From assembly GCA_018697195.1 (NCBI GenBank), contig CM031864.1, forward strand, positions 22,697,257-22,761,256: a stretch of DNA of 64,000 nucleotides. The letters run 5' to 3'. This document shows positions 21,200-33,970 of the stretch, piece after piece. The DNA is from Certhia americana. Its lineage: Eukaryota; Chordata; Aves; Passeriformes; Certhiidae. Every line of letters begins with the position of its first letter. Position 1 is the stretch's first letter. Made by a program: the position numbers and the translations under genes. The notes under the pieces were generated by a model that searched no databases, was not told the DNA's origin, and saw only the letters and a program-made list of their open reading frames with translations.

Positions 21200-24100
21200 A
21201 AATTATTGCAGCGTAGTTTCAGATAACTTGGAAAATTGTTTAGGATAATTGCCCTCAAGAAGCCAGACATTTAACTGAGTCTCCAGAACAGGCTTTCTTT
21301 GTTGATTTTATAGGGCAACCTAATGCTAGACTCAAATTTGATTATTTGGATAGTTTAATTTTAAAAACTACTGATCACTGTGAGAGTGCCTGGTGCTTAC
21401 TTGTTTTGAAAGTAAGGACACTAATCAGAATGAAAAAATTTAGCTGCCTGTTTTTTAACATCTTGCATGTAAGCCTAAAATTTATGTCACATCTCTCCCA
21501 AGAATGAGATTTCTTGTGTTTGTACTAATGTCTTCTCTTTCCTTCTAGCCTAAAAAAAAAGAACAGTCACCACACTTTGTAACCAGTAATTTTATCTATT
21601 TATTGGGAATTGAAAAATAAAAAGAAACCCAAAGAAGAAAAAGCATTAAAAATGTTGTTTCTATCCTTCCTCTTACCTTGCTCCTGCTAGCAAAGCCATT
21701 CTAGATCAAAGCTTGCGTCAAAGCCCTGTTTCATCCAACCCAGGTTATTTTTTTTTACAAGCCAACTCAACAAGGTGACATGCTTTGTCGTCCAGGCCAC
21801 CAGAACTTCCCAGAACACATTATAACTTAGGAAGCAGTTCAAGAGAGCCCAGTAAGGGAGTCAACCATGTCCCTGAATCCTGTCTGATGAACAGTTTATT
21901 GACTGAGCTTGTCACACCAAGAATCTCTCCCCTCCTGGAACACTTGCCTGGTTCAGGAAACACAAGAGGATGGATAGGTTTGGCAGCAAATGGGCACAGC
22001 TCAAGCAATGCATGTGACTTATTCCACTTTTCTCCACAGCCCCTGTAGCTCTTCTGCAGCAGCAGCAGATCTTTAGAGACACTTGAAGGATCCTCTTGAT
22101 GGATTTCAGTTTTCACTATCATATTTTCCCTGTCTTGCAATCCACAGTACTTTATCTGCTTCCTATTCACACTGAGCACTCAAATTCTCTTACTCCCAAT
22201 TTTTAACCTTTTTCCAGCAGGAGACTCCTGGGATGCTGGGATGTCTTTTCCCTGCCTAGGTGCCTTGTTTTTTTTTTGGTTTTTTTTTGGTTTTTTTTTT
22301 AATTGGTTAACTGAAAGTCTGAACCTCAAGGTGAGTTTTTGTCCCTTCCATTTGCTTTTAGCCTGTGCAATCCCAACACAAGTCTAACAGGGAAATGTAA
22401 AACCGGATCTGAGCTGTTTTTAATACAGTGTTGAGAGGTAGAGTTGGCTGGAGTTCAATTTTGTGCTGAACAGCTCACTGTAGCTCAATAAAGACTTGTG
22501 TCTGTGTTTCTGTTTATATGGCTAGAGCAGAGCACAGAGTATGCTTTTTCATTTATAATCATATGGACACAAGACAAATACTTCTTAGCTTGTAGAAAGA
22601 CAGGTCATAAAGTGAACTCCCTGGAGACTGGAAACCTTCATTATCAGTCCTTTTTCTACTGGAAGCAACCCAATCCAATGGAAGTGTTGTTCATAAAAAA
22701 GTTTAGTTTGATGTCTTAGCAGAGTCTAGGTGATGTGGGACATACTCAGCATCATGTTTACTTAATGCAACCATTTTACACAGGAGTCGGCCATGCAACA
22801 TGAAAAAAGAAAAAAAAAAAGAAAAAAAAAGATATGCCATAAATCAGGGGCTCTACTTTACTCCAGAGCAGTTTCCTACACATATGCGTGGGGAGAAAGG
22901 ATGATTGGGACTTATAAATTCAGGACAACATCTATTTGAAAACCAGATTGTTATGCTTAATACATAAGGCCCTGCATATTGCTGTGTTCAACAAACACAA
23001 AAGAACTTTCAAAGCACATTCCATGCCTGGCTTCAACCCATAGCACAGAGGAGTAAGAGTCACAGGTAATTATATTGTAGCCTCGTTTGTTCTGGCCCAG
23101 TGCAACCTCGTGCTACCTTGCCCCATAAGAACACCTGTCCTACTCCCACTCTGACTTGTACCAGTCAGAGTCACCTAGAGTCACCCCAGCTGCCACAGCC
23201 AGACTAGGACCCCCAGCAGATGTTACACTGGAATAGGAGTGGCCCTAACAGCAGGGACAAACACACACGTGAGTGTGTGGATGCATACATACACATATGT
23301 ATTCCATATATTACTTATTAATATGTATTTAAAGCATTGTAAGATATGGATTGAACCTCTTTTTTCTTATTAATAGGCATTTGCTTCAAATCCTGCTTAA
23401 ATTTTGGGGAGAAACACTGAGACATGGTGGAACATGGCAAAATGGTTTTGCTGATTATAGTTGAGGATGGCCTCCCAAAGCCATGCTGGGCTGGCAGGAA
23501 AAACTGTGCCACACCTACAGAGGATTACCCAGGTCATGCCAGGGAACAAGCCCACTCAACACTTCTCAATTTGTCTTTGGAGCAGGTTGTGCAGTGCAGC
23601 CCTCTCTGCTGTCATCCATGTTAAACACAGACTCTGCTAAGAATTCCTGACACATGCATATCTGTCCTGAAACTACCCACAATAGGGATTAAAGATATGT
23701 ACAATTTAACCTCAATTCATAATCCTGCTTAAATCAGGAGCAAAATAAATCACTAAGAGCAATGACAGCACTGTTCTCAGTGCTCTGTATGTGACCCTGG
23801 AAGATCCCTCTGGAAGTACAGGAAAGGCCTCTGCATCCACTAAAGGAGCATGCTGAGTGTCCATAGAGTCCTGTGTGCTTTCCATGAATCCAGGATGCAA
23901 ACCATGGTATGGACAGCTATTACAGATGCATCGAGGTGACTTTCTTAAAGAAATAAATAACTTTGCAGGCCAAGTTGACTGTATCCTAGATATATTCCAT
24001 ACGCTAGATAGAGCAGGTCCCTCTGGAGATGCCCTCAATGGCATCAGCAACTGTTGCTTACTCACAGAGCCTACCCCTCTTTCTGCTTTTTCATTATCAG

Positions 24101-25688
24101 TGATAGCAGTTGTTTATTAGCAACTGATCCCCTGACTCTGGGTGCCAGCTGTGTCAGGATGCTCTACAATCAGGATGCTCCATTTACTGGGAAAATTTAC
24201 AAATAGAGTGTGGCAGTCATTTTACAGCTGAGATCACTGAGAAGCTGAACTACAGGAATTCCATCCTTCTGGGAATATCTTAACACTTGCAGTTTACTGG
24301 GCACTTGTGGTCAGTTCATGTCCTTATTCAGGTTAGAGCTGACAAAGCATAGGACTTTTTTTTTTTAAACAGAGGATTTCTTTTTCCTCTTATAGTGAGG
24401 AGATGGGACTTCTGCTGCATTTATCCAGGCCAATACCAAGCCACAAGATTATTCCAGTAACAGTGTTTGTGTTGAAACAAAATGAGGGCCATCCTGTTGT
24501 GCAAGGCAGACACTGTGCACCACTTCCTACCACACTGAAACAAGTTCACGCTTGGACTCAGTCCTCATAGGTGCCCCCTCTTTGCTTTTATATTAAAGTG
24601 CATCATCTCTTTGGGAGAGATAACTGGAATACTATTCTCTGCCAGAAATATATAGCTCGGAAAAAAAAAAAAAAAAGAAGGATTTTAAGGAAAACCCTAA
24701 TCCCATTACAAGGTCTGATGCAGCTGCAGGAGAGATAAACTGGACAGCCATTTCAAAAATTTAGGTTGGTTATAATAGCCTAAGCTAATCTATTTCTTAC
24801 TCACTGTATTTTCTAATTCCTTTCCTAACACATTTGCTACAGAATTTCATGGCAAATTATTATTTTTTAAGCAACATTATATGTTAGCAATAACCAGGAT
24901 GCTCAGATCTGCACTTTCAGAACATTTGAAGGCATGTTCAGAGATGAGGTTTTGCCCCAAGTGTGTCAGATGGGGGATGGGTACAAAATTTATATTGATC
25001 AGATTTATTCATAAAAATAATTTCTCAAAAATATGACACATAAGCTGACTTCTATAGTTTTTAGAAATTATTATTTTAAAAAAACAACCCAAACAAACCC
25101 AAACTCACAAAATCTCATTCACACTCAGCTGGTCTAGCCGGCAGTCTGATCCAGCCATGCTCTATTTTTACAAGGAGGGACAGTAAATGGGAAGGAGCAT
25201 TTGCATCACTTAGTGCTGGCTGTGACCACACAGCTGCCACTGTTTTGGCTTGCAGAGGACCAGAGCAAGGTTCCTCCTGTGGCCCAGGGAGTGCAGAGAG
25301 GCTTTCCCTGGGCAGCCCAAGAGCTGTCCCAGGCAGCTGTGGCACGACTTTGTAACACAAGCACAGCTCTGACTCTATTCTGGCCTTCGCTGCACATGGA
25401 GCAGGGAACAGGCCACGGCATAAGATTTTTCAATGTCTTCGGTAAAATCAGGGAAAGACTTGTTTTCCTTCTTTAATTCCACAATAACTCATTTTGGATT
25501 TATAAAACATTTGTAGGAAAATTTCGCCAGAAAATGCAACTCATTCTCCTGCACAAAAATGGGAGTATTTTAATTTTTTTTTTCCTCAGAAAATTTTTGG
25601 TTTATTTTGATCTAGCCTTTTAATATGTCATTTCCAAGCAGAAGCAGAACAAAAGTCACAAAGTCACAATTAAAAGAAAATTCTCATT
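21200..25688. other. Unique DNA with homopolymer tracts
   Basis: T tracts interrupted by GG lie at 22267-22300, A-rich runs at 22803-22830 and an A16 run at 24661-24676. An 11-base direct repeat, TCAGGATGCTC, occurs at 24154-24164 and 24170-24180. A GC-richer patch covers 25200-25420 with overlapping open frames on both strands. I see no recognisable gene or transposon. Confidence 0.5.
22267..22300. repeat. T-tracts separated by GG
   Basis: Runs of eight to eleven T separated twice by GG: a low-complexity tract. Confidence 0.85.
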
Positions 25689-25706
25689 AAAAAAAAAAAA
25701 AAAAAA
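25689..25706. repeat. Poly-A tract (A18)
   Basis: An uninterrupted run of A. No transposon body precedes it, so it is a simple homopolymer rather than a LINE tail. Confidence 0.9.
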
Positions 25707-28700
25707 TCAATTACTACTTTTACCAGATAAAACTTCTGGTTTTGATTTAAACTCCAACTTTTGCTGGCGCAAGTTTTTCGGGAAAGACATTCCAGACAGC
25801 TTGAAATTTGAAGATAGTTTGAGAATTATAAACATGACCACCTACCACATCTGTAAAAGCTACTTATTTAAATCTTTAAAAATGTGAATATCCATCCAAG
25901 CAAGTAAATGCCCATGCGGCAGACTTCTTTTTATCTGACATAACATTGACAACAGCTTCTTAACCAAGAAATCTTGGGCTCTCAATAGTCCCACAGGGTA
26001 TGCAGAGGGAGCACTTTGTGTGGAGAAGCTGGAGTTAGCCTTGCCATGCAAAGGTTTCAGGAACTCCACTGAGCAGCACGGACATACCACGAACAGCCTG
26101 GAATAACAGATTCCCACTGCCCCTTAGCTCTAGGGCTTTCTTCATTTCCATGCTCAGCTTTTCCTTTAAAGCAGTCTATGTATCAAGGGTTAGCAGCTCA
26201 ATTTTCCATAAATATCACTCCTACCACGCAACTTTCAGTGTTATATTTTAAATCAAAATACATATTTTCATCCAATGTAGAACACAATTTAATGAAAACC
26301 TAGAGTTTTCTGTTTTAGCAGATGCATTTTAGTCTCCAAAAATCATACAAAATAATTGCCAATGTCCACCTCAGTGCAGATATATTTCACCGCAATCCAC
26401 CCCAATTCATTTAATTTCTTTCCTTTCTTTGTTCTGCCCTAACTGTGCCATTTAACTGTCTCCCTCTTTACACATATCCATGCTGCTTTTAGTTATCCTT
26501 CATCTTATAAAGTGTGCTTCACCAACAGGCTAAGTAAACATTTACAGTGATATATAACACTTACTGACAACGTCAAGCCAAATAGACTGTGATCCAAGAA
26601 CAGGCTTGATTTCCCTCAGTCTCCTCTCCTCAGGCAAAAGCTTGAGTGAATAGATGAACCCTGTTCTGCACCTTGAAGGTCAAAAGAATAGCTCTGACAA
26701 ACCGACAGGGAAACAAATTCTGGGGCTGACAGATTTCCTCCAAGAACCATCCGCCTCTAGCATCCCAATAACTGAACTTAAAGATTGCTAAGAAAATAAT
26801 CCATTTATTAGGTGCTATCACAGCACAGAATGAGAAAAAAAGCACTGGCGCCCAGATAGTCGGCATGCAGACCACAGCCCCATGGCTTCTAACCAGCATG
26901 TCAAATTAGGCTTCTTGCAGGCTTGGCATTTGAGAGCAGCTTCTTGTTGGTGTAACTGGGTTTTCATGCAATTGTAAAGACTTGACTGCTCTGTCCATTA
27001 CGATTTTTTAACCCCTTCAACAATTCTAATATATTTAATATCAACTTGAATTAGCAACTTGCAATAAACAATCCCCCATGTACTATCAAACTGCTTCCCG
27101 TTTTACTTTGCCTTAACAATCACTTGTAACTCTCCTTACATTCCTCCTTCTCTCAAAAAATCACCACATTCTCTCTCAAGAGTCCTCCCCTGACTCTTTC
27201 AGATTGATTTTACAGAACTAACAATATTCCTGCAGTGGACTCCCCAGGCTGTACTGAGAGGCTCTCCAAGGGAAGCTGCCACTCCTGCTGTGCCCAGCAG
27301 CCCCACAAGGGTGGGGGGAATGATCCCATGGAACAGTGCCGTGGTGCTCCCTGGCACAGGGATTCACCCTGGAATGTGCCACACATCAGCTGGGTCACAC
27401 ATGGAGACCTGATGCCACTACTGTGGCCACCCTCCTCCCAGACACTGCAAGTTCAGGCTGCCTTCTGTCAGCTGAGCTATTGAAGTGAGAGTGCAAGGAA
27501 GCAAAGCTGATGTAATGCCTTCAAGGAAAGTGATGAAAGAAAGAGGAAATAAATGTTTGGCTTTTTGTCCTCTTCTTGTCTCAGAGTCACTCATTTATAT
27601 TATTAATATTGTTCTTTCAAACTGTTTAAGAGACAGTGCGTCTGCATTCACTTCATGGGTTTCAGAAGTAAGGGATTAGGGGTTTTTTTTGAAAAACTAA
27701 CTAAGAAACATTTAAAAATCTTTCAGAAAGATTCGCCCCTATTTCCAGTCCCCAACTCTCTCTTCATTTGCATGCCACAATCTTAGTGTCTTATGTCACA
27801 GTGGCTTGGTTTTTTGAGGTTTGTGTTGGTTTGGTTTTTTGTTAATGAGGTAAAATAATATAGTCCTGTACAGAGAATTCATTATTTCAAGTGTTGTCAT
27901 ATTTTCACTTACTGCTTAAAACAATGAGGACTAAATCTGAGTCTTTTCTGCAGTATGGATAAACCTGTATGTATCTTATGCAACTCATACCCAGTCTTTT
28001 ATTTACTTAATTTAGTTTATTTTTAAGCCCTCCATTTTCATGACATTCCCTAAGGTACTAGTAGATAAACAATAGATTTATTACAAAAGATGTTACCTAT
28101 ATGTCTATAAATTATTTCCACATTGCCAGCAAGCCAGCATGGAATGAGAGTAGAGATGTCTGCTGTAAATTTAATGTAGCTGATTATTTCCAAGCAGATG
28201 GACAGAACAACAAATGCTGTAGCAAACATCCATCTAACCTGTCTGTTCTGAGTATTGCATTTCTGCAGCTCAATTTCATTTAAATGTTAGGAAATTCTGC
28301 TGTTCTCAGTATGTGCCAGAATGCAAAGCACTGATCATTCCAGAACAACCATTAATCCAATCTGTGGTCAAGGAAAGAACATTGACTTTCAGCTAATAAT
28401 CATTCTGGCATTACAGATAACATGTTTATAAAATGAGAGGGAACCATGTCCTTGTATCTTGGTCAATGAATCCTGCAGTTTTATATTTATTATGGCCTTA
28501 AAAATCTATATTCAGCCTCTTTTATGAATCACCCTCCTAATTTCTCTTCTATCTTTGCAATAAAAAACAAAGCTTTATGTCCTTCAGTGACTTCTGCATT
28601 TCTTTTCCAGAAAGTCTATGAGAAAAAAATACCTCTTCAATGTACTTGGGACATCACATAAGTGATGCTATCCAAATAACTGACCCATTTCCTAATGGCT

Positions 28701-29479
28701 TTGCTTTTAATGATGTCAACTTCTTTTTTGTCTTTAAGAGAAGAAAGCAAAACAAAGCCAAAAACCCCACCCAGAGGTTAAAAAACCTCTCCCCAAAAAA
28801 CCCCAACGCAGCTTCAGTTAGGAAAACTTTCAAAGAGTTTCCCAGAGAGTGTCTGGAGCTTTCTGGGTTATTTTGAAAGTCCAACTTTCAAAAACTTGAA
28901 AGCAAATTGCGTTTCAAGTTTTGGATTTTTGATTGTCATAACAGACAGGCATATTTTTTTTTGCACAGTCCCCGCCTATTGCAGGGCTAAGGCAACTCAA
29001 TTTGCACCATGCAAACAATTCTGGGTTGATTGCATGGAGCCGTGAACAGTATTTCCTTCAACTTCACCTCAGTAAGGTGAGTTTACTCCCTTCAAAACCC
29101 TCCTGGCAAGAGCAATACAAACTTGCAAGAACAGACTGGTGTGGCACATGCAAGAAAACTACAGTAACACTTTGCTCAAGCCTGTACCCTAAAATTCTTA
29201 GGGAAGACACATAGATACAAAATACTGGCATTTTCACAGTATTTATGGCATTCTTTACATAATAATGATACAAAAATTGTTTTCCGGTCTCTCCAAGATA
29301 TCTCTCTAAGATAAATGAAAACAAGATCTAAGTTCAGCCAAATGTGTGGGTTTTTTAAAGTTAATTTTAAAATGCCATGCCTAGAACATAGCTAGTGTTC
29401 TGTCCTCATTTTTATTTAGAAGTAGTATACAAGTATACAATGCAACCTGCTGGTATTGCAAAATTGACAGTCAAAACTG

Positions 29480-29481
<2 letters not shown>
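25707..29481. other. Unique DNA, nothing recognised
   Basis: A GC-richer patch at 27235-27480 is open on both strands but has no recognisable domain. A small hairpin, AGAGGTT/AACCTCT, lies at 28773-28790 within an A/C-rich stretch (28745-28810). Otherwise AT-rich unique sequence. Confidence 0.5.

Positions 29482-29519
<38 letters not shown>
29482..29519. repeat. (AT)19 microsatellite
   Basis: Thirty-eight bases of perfect AT dinucleotide repeat, ending seven bases before the assembly gap. Such tracts form cruciforms and are poorly sequenced, which may have contributed to the gap. Confidence 0.95.
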
Positions 29520-29522
<3 letters not shown>

Positions 29523-29526
29523 ATGT

Positions 29527-29910
29527 NNNNNNNNNNNNNNNNNNNNNNNNNNNNNNNNNNNNNNNNNNNNNNNNNNNNNNNNNNNNNNNNNNNNNNNNNN
29601 NNNNNNNNNNNNNNNNNNNNNNNNNNNNNNNNNNNNNNNNNNNNNNNNNNNNNNNNNNNNNNNNNNNNNNNNNNNNNNNNNNNNNNNNNNNNNNNNNNNN
29701 NNNNNNNNNNNNNNNNNNNNNNNNNNNNNNNNNNNNNNNNNNNNNNNNNNNNNNNNNNNNNNNNNNNNNNNNNNNNNNNNNNNNNNNNNNNNNNNNNNNN
29801 NNNNNNNNNNNNNNNNNNNNNNNNNNNNNNNNNNNNNNNNNNNNNNNNNNNNNNNNNNNNNNNNNNNNNNNNNNNNNNNNNNNNNNNNNNNNNNNNNNNN
29901 NNNNNNNNNN
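29527..29910. other. Assembly gap (384 N)
   Basis: The bases are unknown. The gap joins an AT microsatellite to a CpG-rich tandem-repeat block, and its true length may differ from 384. Open frames reported across it are meaningless. Confidence 0.98.
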
Positions 29911-30010
29911 CTGTGCTCTGTGTCCGTGGCGGTACCGCTCGGGGTCCTGGCCCCGGCCCTGTGCTCTGTGCTCCGCCGGCGGTGCCGTTCAAGGGCCCCG
30001 GCCCCGGGCC
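29911..30010. repeat. GC-rich tandem units, about 48 bp, entering the gap
   Basis: The block starting at 29911 and the block starting at 29959 both begin CTGTGCTCTGTG, continue through a CGG-rich middle and end in a run of GGCCCCGGCC. They are two diverged copies of a unit of about 48 bases. The first copy abuts the gap, so more copies probably lie in the missing sequence. Confidence 0.65.
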
Positions 30011-30450
30011 CGGCCCACAGCGCCCCAGCCGCCGCCGCACTGCGCTGCCCGGGGCAGGCCCGCTCCTGGCACCCAGCTGCACCCATCGCCTCGCTGCTCG
30101 CACATGCACAGATAACCTCAGCGAGAGGCTGACCCAGCTGCTGGCTGGGCTGACACGGAGCTGGAGGAAACCCAGCAGCAACACGGCTTCACGCAACTGT
30201 TGGGATGCTGGTTGCTTCACACAGCTGTGGGGAGGCTGGTGCTCGAAACCTCACTGGAGGGGGAACAGAACCCTCAGCATTTCTTTGCTGCTGCAGGGCT
30301 GTTCTCAGACAGCTTCAACGTAACCCAAGGTGGGGGAGGGCAGCCCTTCCCACTCGGAGCGGCTTGGCCAGCCCATCGAGAAGGATCAGCATCCACCTCA
30401 CCATCAGCGCCCCGCACCGCTGCGCCTCGGAGCGCTTGTGCCGCTGCCGT
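29911..30450. promoter_or_regulatory. CpG-rich island
   Basis: CpG dinucleotides are dense from 29911 to about 30110 and again from 30400 to 30450, in contrast to their rarity elsewhere in the window. Unmethylated CpG islands usually mark vertebrate promoters, so this is the best promoter candidate here. I see no TATA box or clear first exon on either strand, however. The tandem repeats also allow a GC-rich satellite-like origin without promoter function. Confidence 0.35.
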
Positions 30451-30700
30451 CCCTCCGCCTGGCCTCACCTGCCCGTCCCTCCCTGTCCCTCTCCCTAGGA
30501 CACGTCCCTCCCTGTCCCTCTCCCTAGGACACGTCCCTCCCTGTCCCTTTCCCCGGCACACGTTCCTCCTTCTGCCTGGCCTCACCTGCCCGTCCCTCCC
30601 TGTCCTTCCCTGTCCCTCTCCCTAGGACACGTCCCTCCCTGTCCCTCTCCCTAGGACACGTCCCTCCCTGTCCCTTTCCCCGGAACACGTCTCTCCCTGC
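30448..30700. repeat. 29-bp minisatellite with higher-order structure
   Basis: The unit is 29 bases, beginning CGTCCCTCCCTGTCCCTCTC and ending CCTAGGACA. Units start at 30474, 30503 and 30532, then at 30591, 30630, 30659 and 30688. The unit at 30591 carries a 10-base internal duplication. Related spacer blocks ending CCTGGCCTCACCTGCC (30448-30473 and 30561-30590) precede each run of three. The whole array is therefore a duplicated block of spacer plus three units, period about 115-127 bases. In each run the third unit has CCCCGG in place of CCCTAGG. Confidence 0.9.
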
Positions 30701-33362
30701 TATCCTGCTGCCCCCTGATCTGCAGCGCTAATAGTGCAAGCAACACTTAAATTCAGGGATGGGCCTGGAGCTTACTTTGGGTTTTGGTGAGAGTTTTCTG
30801 GTACTGCTGCTTGAGCACTACTGTAACAGCCATGTGACCCTCTAGTTCTGCAAATTTGTGGCGGAAAAGAGATCCAGCATCTTCTGTTTTGGCTAAAAAT
30901 ATCCTATGAATATGTACAAAGTTATTCATGGTGTCAAGTGTTAGGACTTGGAAGAAAACAAAATCACAGACACTGAGAAAAAAATGTCACCAGTATATTG
31001 TAGCATTGATAATTTTTTGGTCTTCAAGGCTGTGTCTCCCCAGCTTTATGGAAAGAATCTCTAGTTAATTTATATAATTATCTTAGCATGCTCCACATAC
31101 CACCTAGATTTCGTTTCTAACCCAACCAAATTACTGATAAAATACAATACAGGACTGAATGTTTTCCAGTCAGCTTTTTGAGCTGAATGCTTTAAGTACT
31201 TCAAAACAAAGTACAAAAAGAAAAGACTTCAGTTTTATGTTATAACCCTGTCACAGGTTAGGAGGCTTTGCAGGTCAGTCTCCCAATATAAGGTTAAGAC
31301 ATATTCAGCTTACTTTCATACATTGTTTTCCTTTTCCTTTTATTTTAAGCCATACGAAAAAGGAGACCCCCACAGGGTATGAAGTAAAAACTGAGCTCTG
31401 GTACATGGTCAAAACAATATTCACTAAAATTTTCAGTTTAGGAGAAATTCTACTGCATCAGCATGTCTGAAAAAATGAAAAAAAAATTATAACATTATTT
31501 CAAAAGTCAAAACAAGAAGTAAAAATTTGAACTATGTGGTATAAACACAAGCCATTTGTGCTGAGGATTTGAAAGAGGTACAATTATGATTTATTTTTAT
31601 GAAATCTGCAGTGCAATAATGTCATTGACACAGAACATGGAAACTTATTGTTAGTTCCTATATTTAGACAAGTTGTAGCCTACCAGGGGGTTGCCACAAG
31701 TATGTTCTAAAATATCAATGTAGTTTGCTCTGTTATCACTTTTTAATTACAGAACTTGTCATTTTAAAACTGCTATGAGTAACTGAACACATATTAAAAT
31801 TGTCCTCAGTTTATTACAAAGAAAATAAAGATAGATGAAGGTCACATTTTCCTACCGTTACATATAATCTTAAATTGTCGTAAACTAAGAACTTATACCC
31901 ATCTCCTTGAGTAATTTGTCCTTTTACATTTCTTCTCCTGTTGTATTAAAAAAATGCATGAAGTTTTTTTCTGCAAAGAGTAGCAGTAATTTTAGTGGTC
32001 CTTAGGGATCCCTGAGGCCAGTGGAAGGTATAAAGTTTTTTTCCCCTTCCCACAGACTCAGGGGTACACTCTGTACAGGTTCACGTGCAGGTGAAAGCTG
32101 TATTTGTATCTTACCAAAATCTTGAGTTTGCACCTCAGGCTCAGGCTGGGGTATAGCCCCTGGTGCTTGGGGCCAAGGGAGGAATGGAGCATCTCCTGTT
32201 CCTGTGACCCTCAGGAATGAGCTCCCCAGCCTGGAGTGGGGCAGTCTGCAGCCCCCCACCCAACACTGCTGTTCACATCCCTGCAGCAGGGACACAGCTG
32301 CCCTCCATTTCAGCTCGTTTCCTTCTAAAGCTCATGTGAGGCCCAAAGAAATTCTACTCCAGATTTTAGCAATATGGCAAATACGAACCAAAAGTATGGG
32401 TCAGAAGAAATAGACTACTTACTTTAAATGGCCACTGAATTAAAGAAGAAAGAGGCTAAGAAAAATATGTCAAAGTAATAGTAATTTTCAGCTCCTGAGC
32501 GGTAAATCAGAGACAGGTATTTTGACACAAGAAACCAGAACTACATGGGTAAAATTTCTCCATCCATGAGACTGTTAACTTGTATTCACTCATTTTGTTG
32601 AATATTACTCATTCCACACAAGCTCACAATTAAAACTTATGTCATACCACCAAACAAACAAACAAAACCCACAATCAAATTTAAAAAAAAAATTAACCGA
32701 AACCCAAACCCAAACAACCAAATCAGACAATCTCCGTCTGAGAGAACCTTCACCTTTTTTGACTTGGTAAAGTAGAAGTAGTGACAATGAACTGAACTTG
32801 GAAAGCTAGAGAACTGACTTTATTTCTAATTTGTAGCTTTTCCAGGGCTGAGAAAGGCAGAGGCAAAGTATTCAGGGTTACAGATGACAAGTGACTGTGA
32901 AAACAAATCTTTGGCATCTGAAATGATGGAAATAGCTAAGGAAAAAAGAAAGCTGAGGTTGGGAAGAACTGAGTAGAGAGTGCCTTTCCTTCAACACTAA
33001 AGTAAATGTTCTTTTGGAAAATGAGAAACAAGTATGTTCATTTGTCCTCTTAATGGCAGAAAATGTAGTTTTATGCAATTCATTGATCTCTGATAGATCC
33101 TTATCTGAATTCCATGAGGAGGGCTCTGAATGCTTCACAGAAGATATCTATATACCTCCAGAATATTTTAGTGAAATAGGGCAGATAGAGAAGACAGAGA
33201 AACGAAATTACTGACAGATGTGACACAAATTATCCCTGGTAAAGCACAAACTGAAGCCCACAGTCTAGATTATGTTACTGACCTCTACAAAGCCATCCTT
33301 TCAAAGCCAATTATGCCACCAATTAAATGTACCATATGAGAAACAGCAGCTTTGGAGGTTAC
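30701..33362. other. Unique DNA, nothing recognised
   Basis: A GC-richer stretch at 32060-32320 is open on the minus strand (32002-32295) but has no recognisable protein. An A/C-rich low-complexity patch covers 32648-32724. The remainder is AT-rich unique sequence. Confidence 0.5.
32648..32724. repeat. A/C-rich low-complexity patch
   Basis: CAAA and CCCAAA units interspersed with A runs. Similar patches occur at 25078-25112, 33881-33970 and 47921-47986. Confidence 0.75.
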
Positions 33363-33482
33363 TTGCTTCTCTCTTTGTTTTTGTAATACACCAAACATCT
33401 CCTTAGCATTCAGGACAGTTTGGGGAGGGGGTTGTGACTGGCAGGAAAAGGTACTGGCTCTGGTGAACAGCTGAGGTTCCAT
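33363..33482 (-). CDS. Exon-like open segment, minus strand (doubtful)
   Basis: The minus-strand frame gives forty codons that look protein-like, with QSQPPPQTVLNAKEMFGVLQ followed by KQREKQ, and meets a donor-like GCAA|GTAACC at 33357-33362. The upstream side is weak: the nearest AG (AACCTCAG) has no pyrimidine tract, and an in-frame stop lies shortly beyond the ATG. A second frame (33410-33601) is open over the same bases. The product is not recognised. It could be an exon, a decayed pseudogene piece or chance. Confidence 0.15.
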
Positions 33483-33880
33483 TGCACATTTTCATACCAG
33501 GACAAGGATGTACAGCTTTGGTAACACAATCTCTGGAATAAAACACCAAGTGGGAAAAAAATTCTTTCCAGCAGGCATAAGCAGGCTGTATTCTTTCTCA
33601 TGAAATTGGGAGTTAAGATGGTTGCCTAAAATACTTCACAACACGATCTCATCAACAGGTTTAGCACAACGCTGACAACAAATTGAAAACTATAATCTCT
33701 CTGTACAGCTCGAGGGCAGCCAGGAAGCTAATTGAAGAACACTTTTGTCCTACCAGTCCTCAAACATTAAAGGGAATTTTTTTTTTAAATGTGATTCCTA
33801 CCTTTCTAAATTCCTAATGTTTTTTTAAAAAAAAAGTCCAGGCAGAAGGAATGCTCTAAATCTATCTGAAAGTATAGATT

Positions 33881-33970
33881 AAAAAAAAACCCAAACAAAA
33901 CAAGAAAAAAAACAAATCAAACAAAAAACCCCACCCCAAACCAAAACAACAAAAAACACACACAAAAAAA
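33881..33970. repeat. A/C-rich low-complexity patch
   Basis: Ninety bases composed almost only of A and C, with runs of A broken by CC and CCC. Confidence 0.9.

Noticed and set aside
22300..22520. Possible solo LTR (a CTCAATAAAGACTTG element resembling a polyadenylation region)
   Set aside because: No TG...CA ends, target-site duplication or recognisable LTR family could be identified. A single AATAAA is common by chance.
29412..30323. Open frames of 220-266 codons spanning the gap
   Set aside because: Most of their length is N. The remaining parts are low-complexity Gly/Pro/Ala/Arg-rich translations of CpG-rich repeats and an AT microsatellite.
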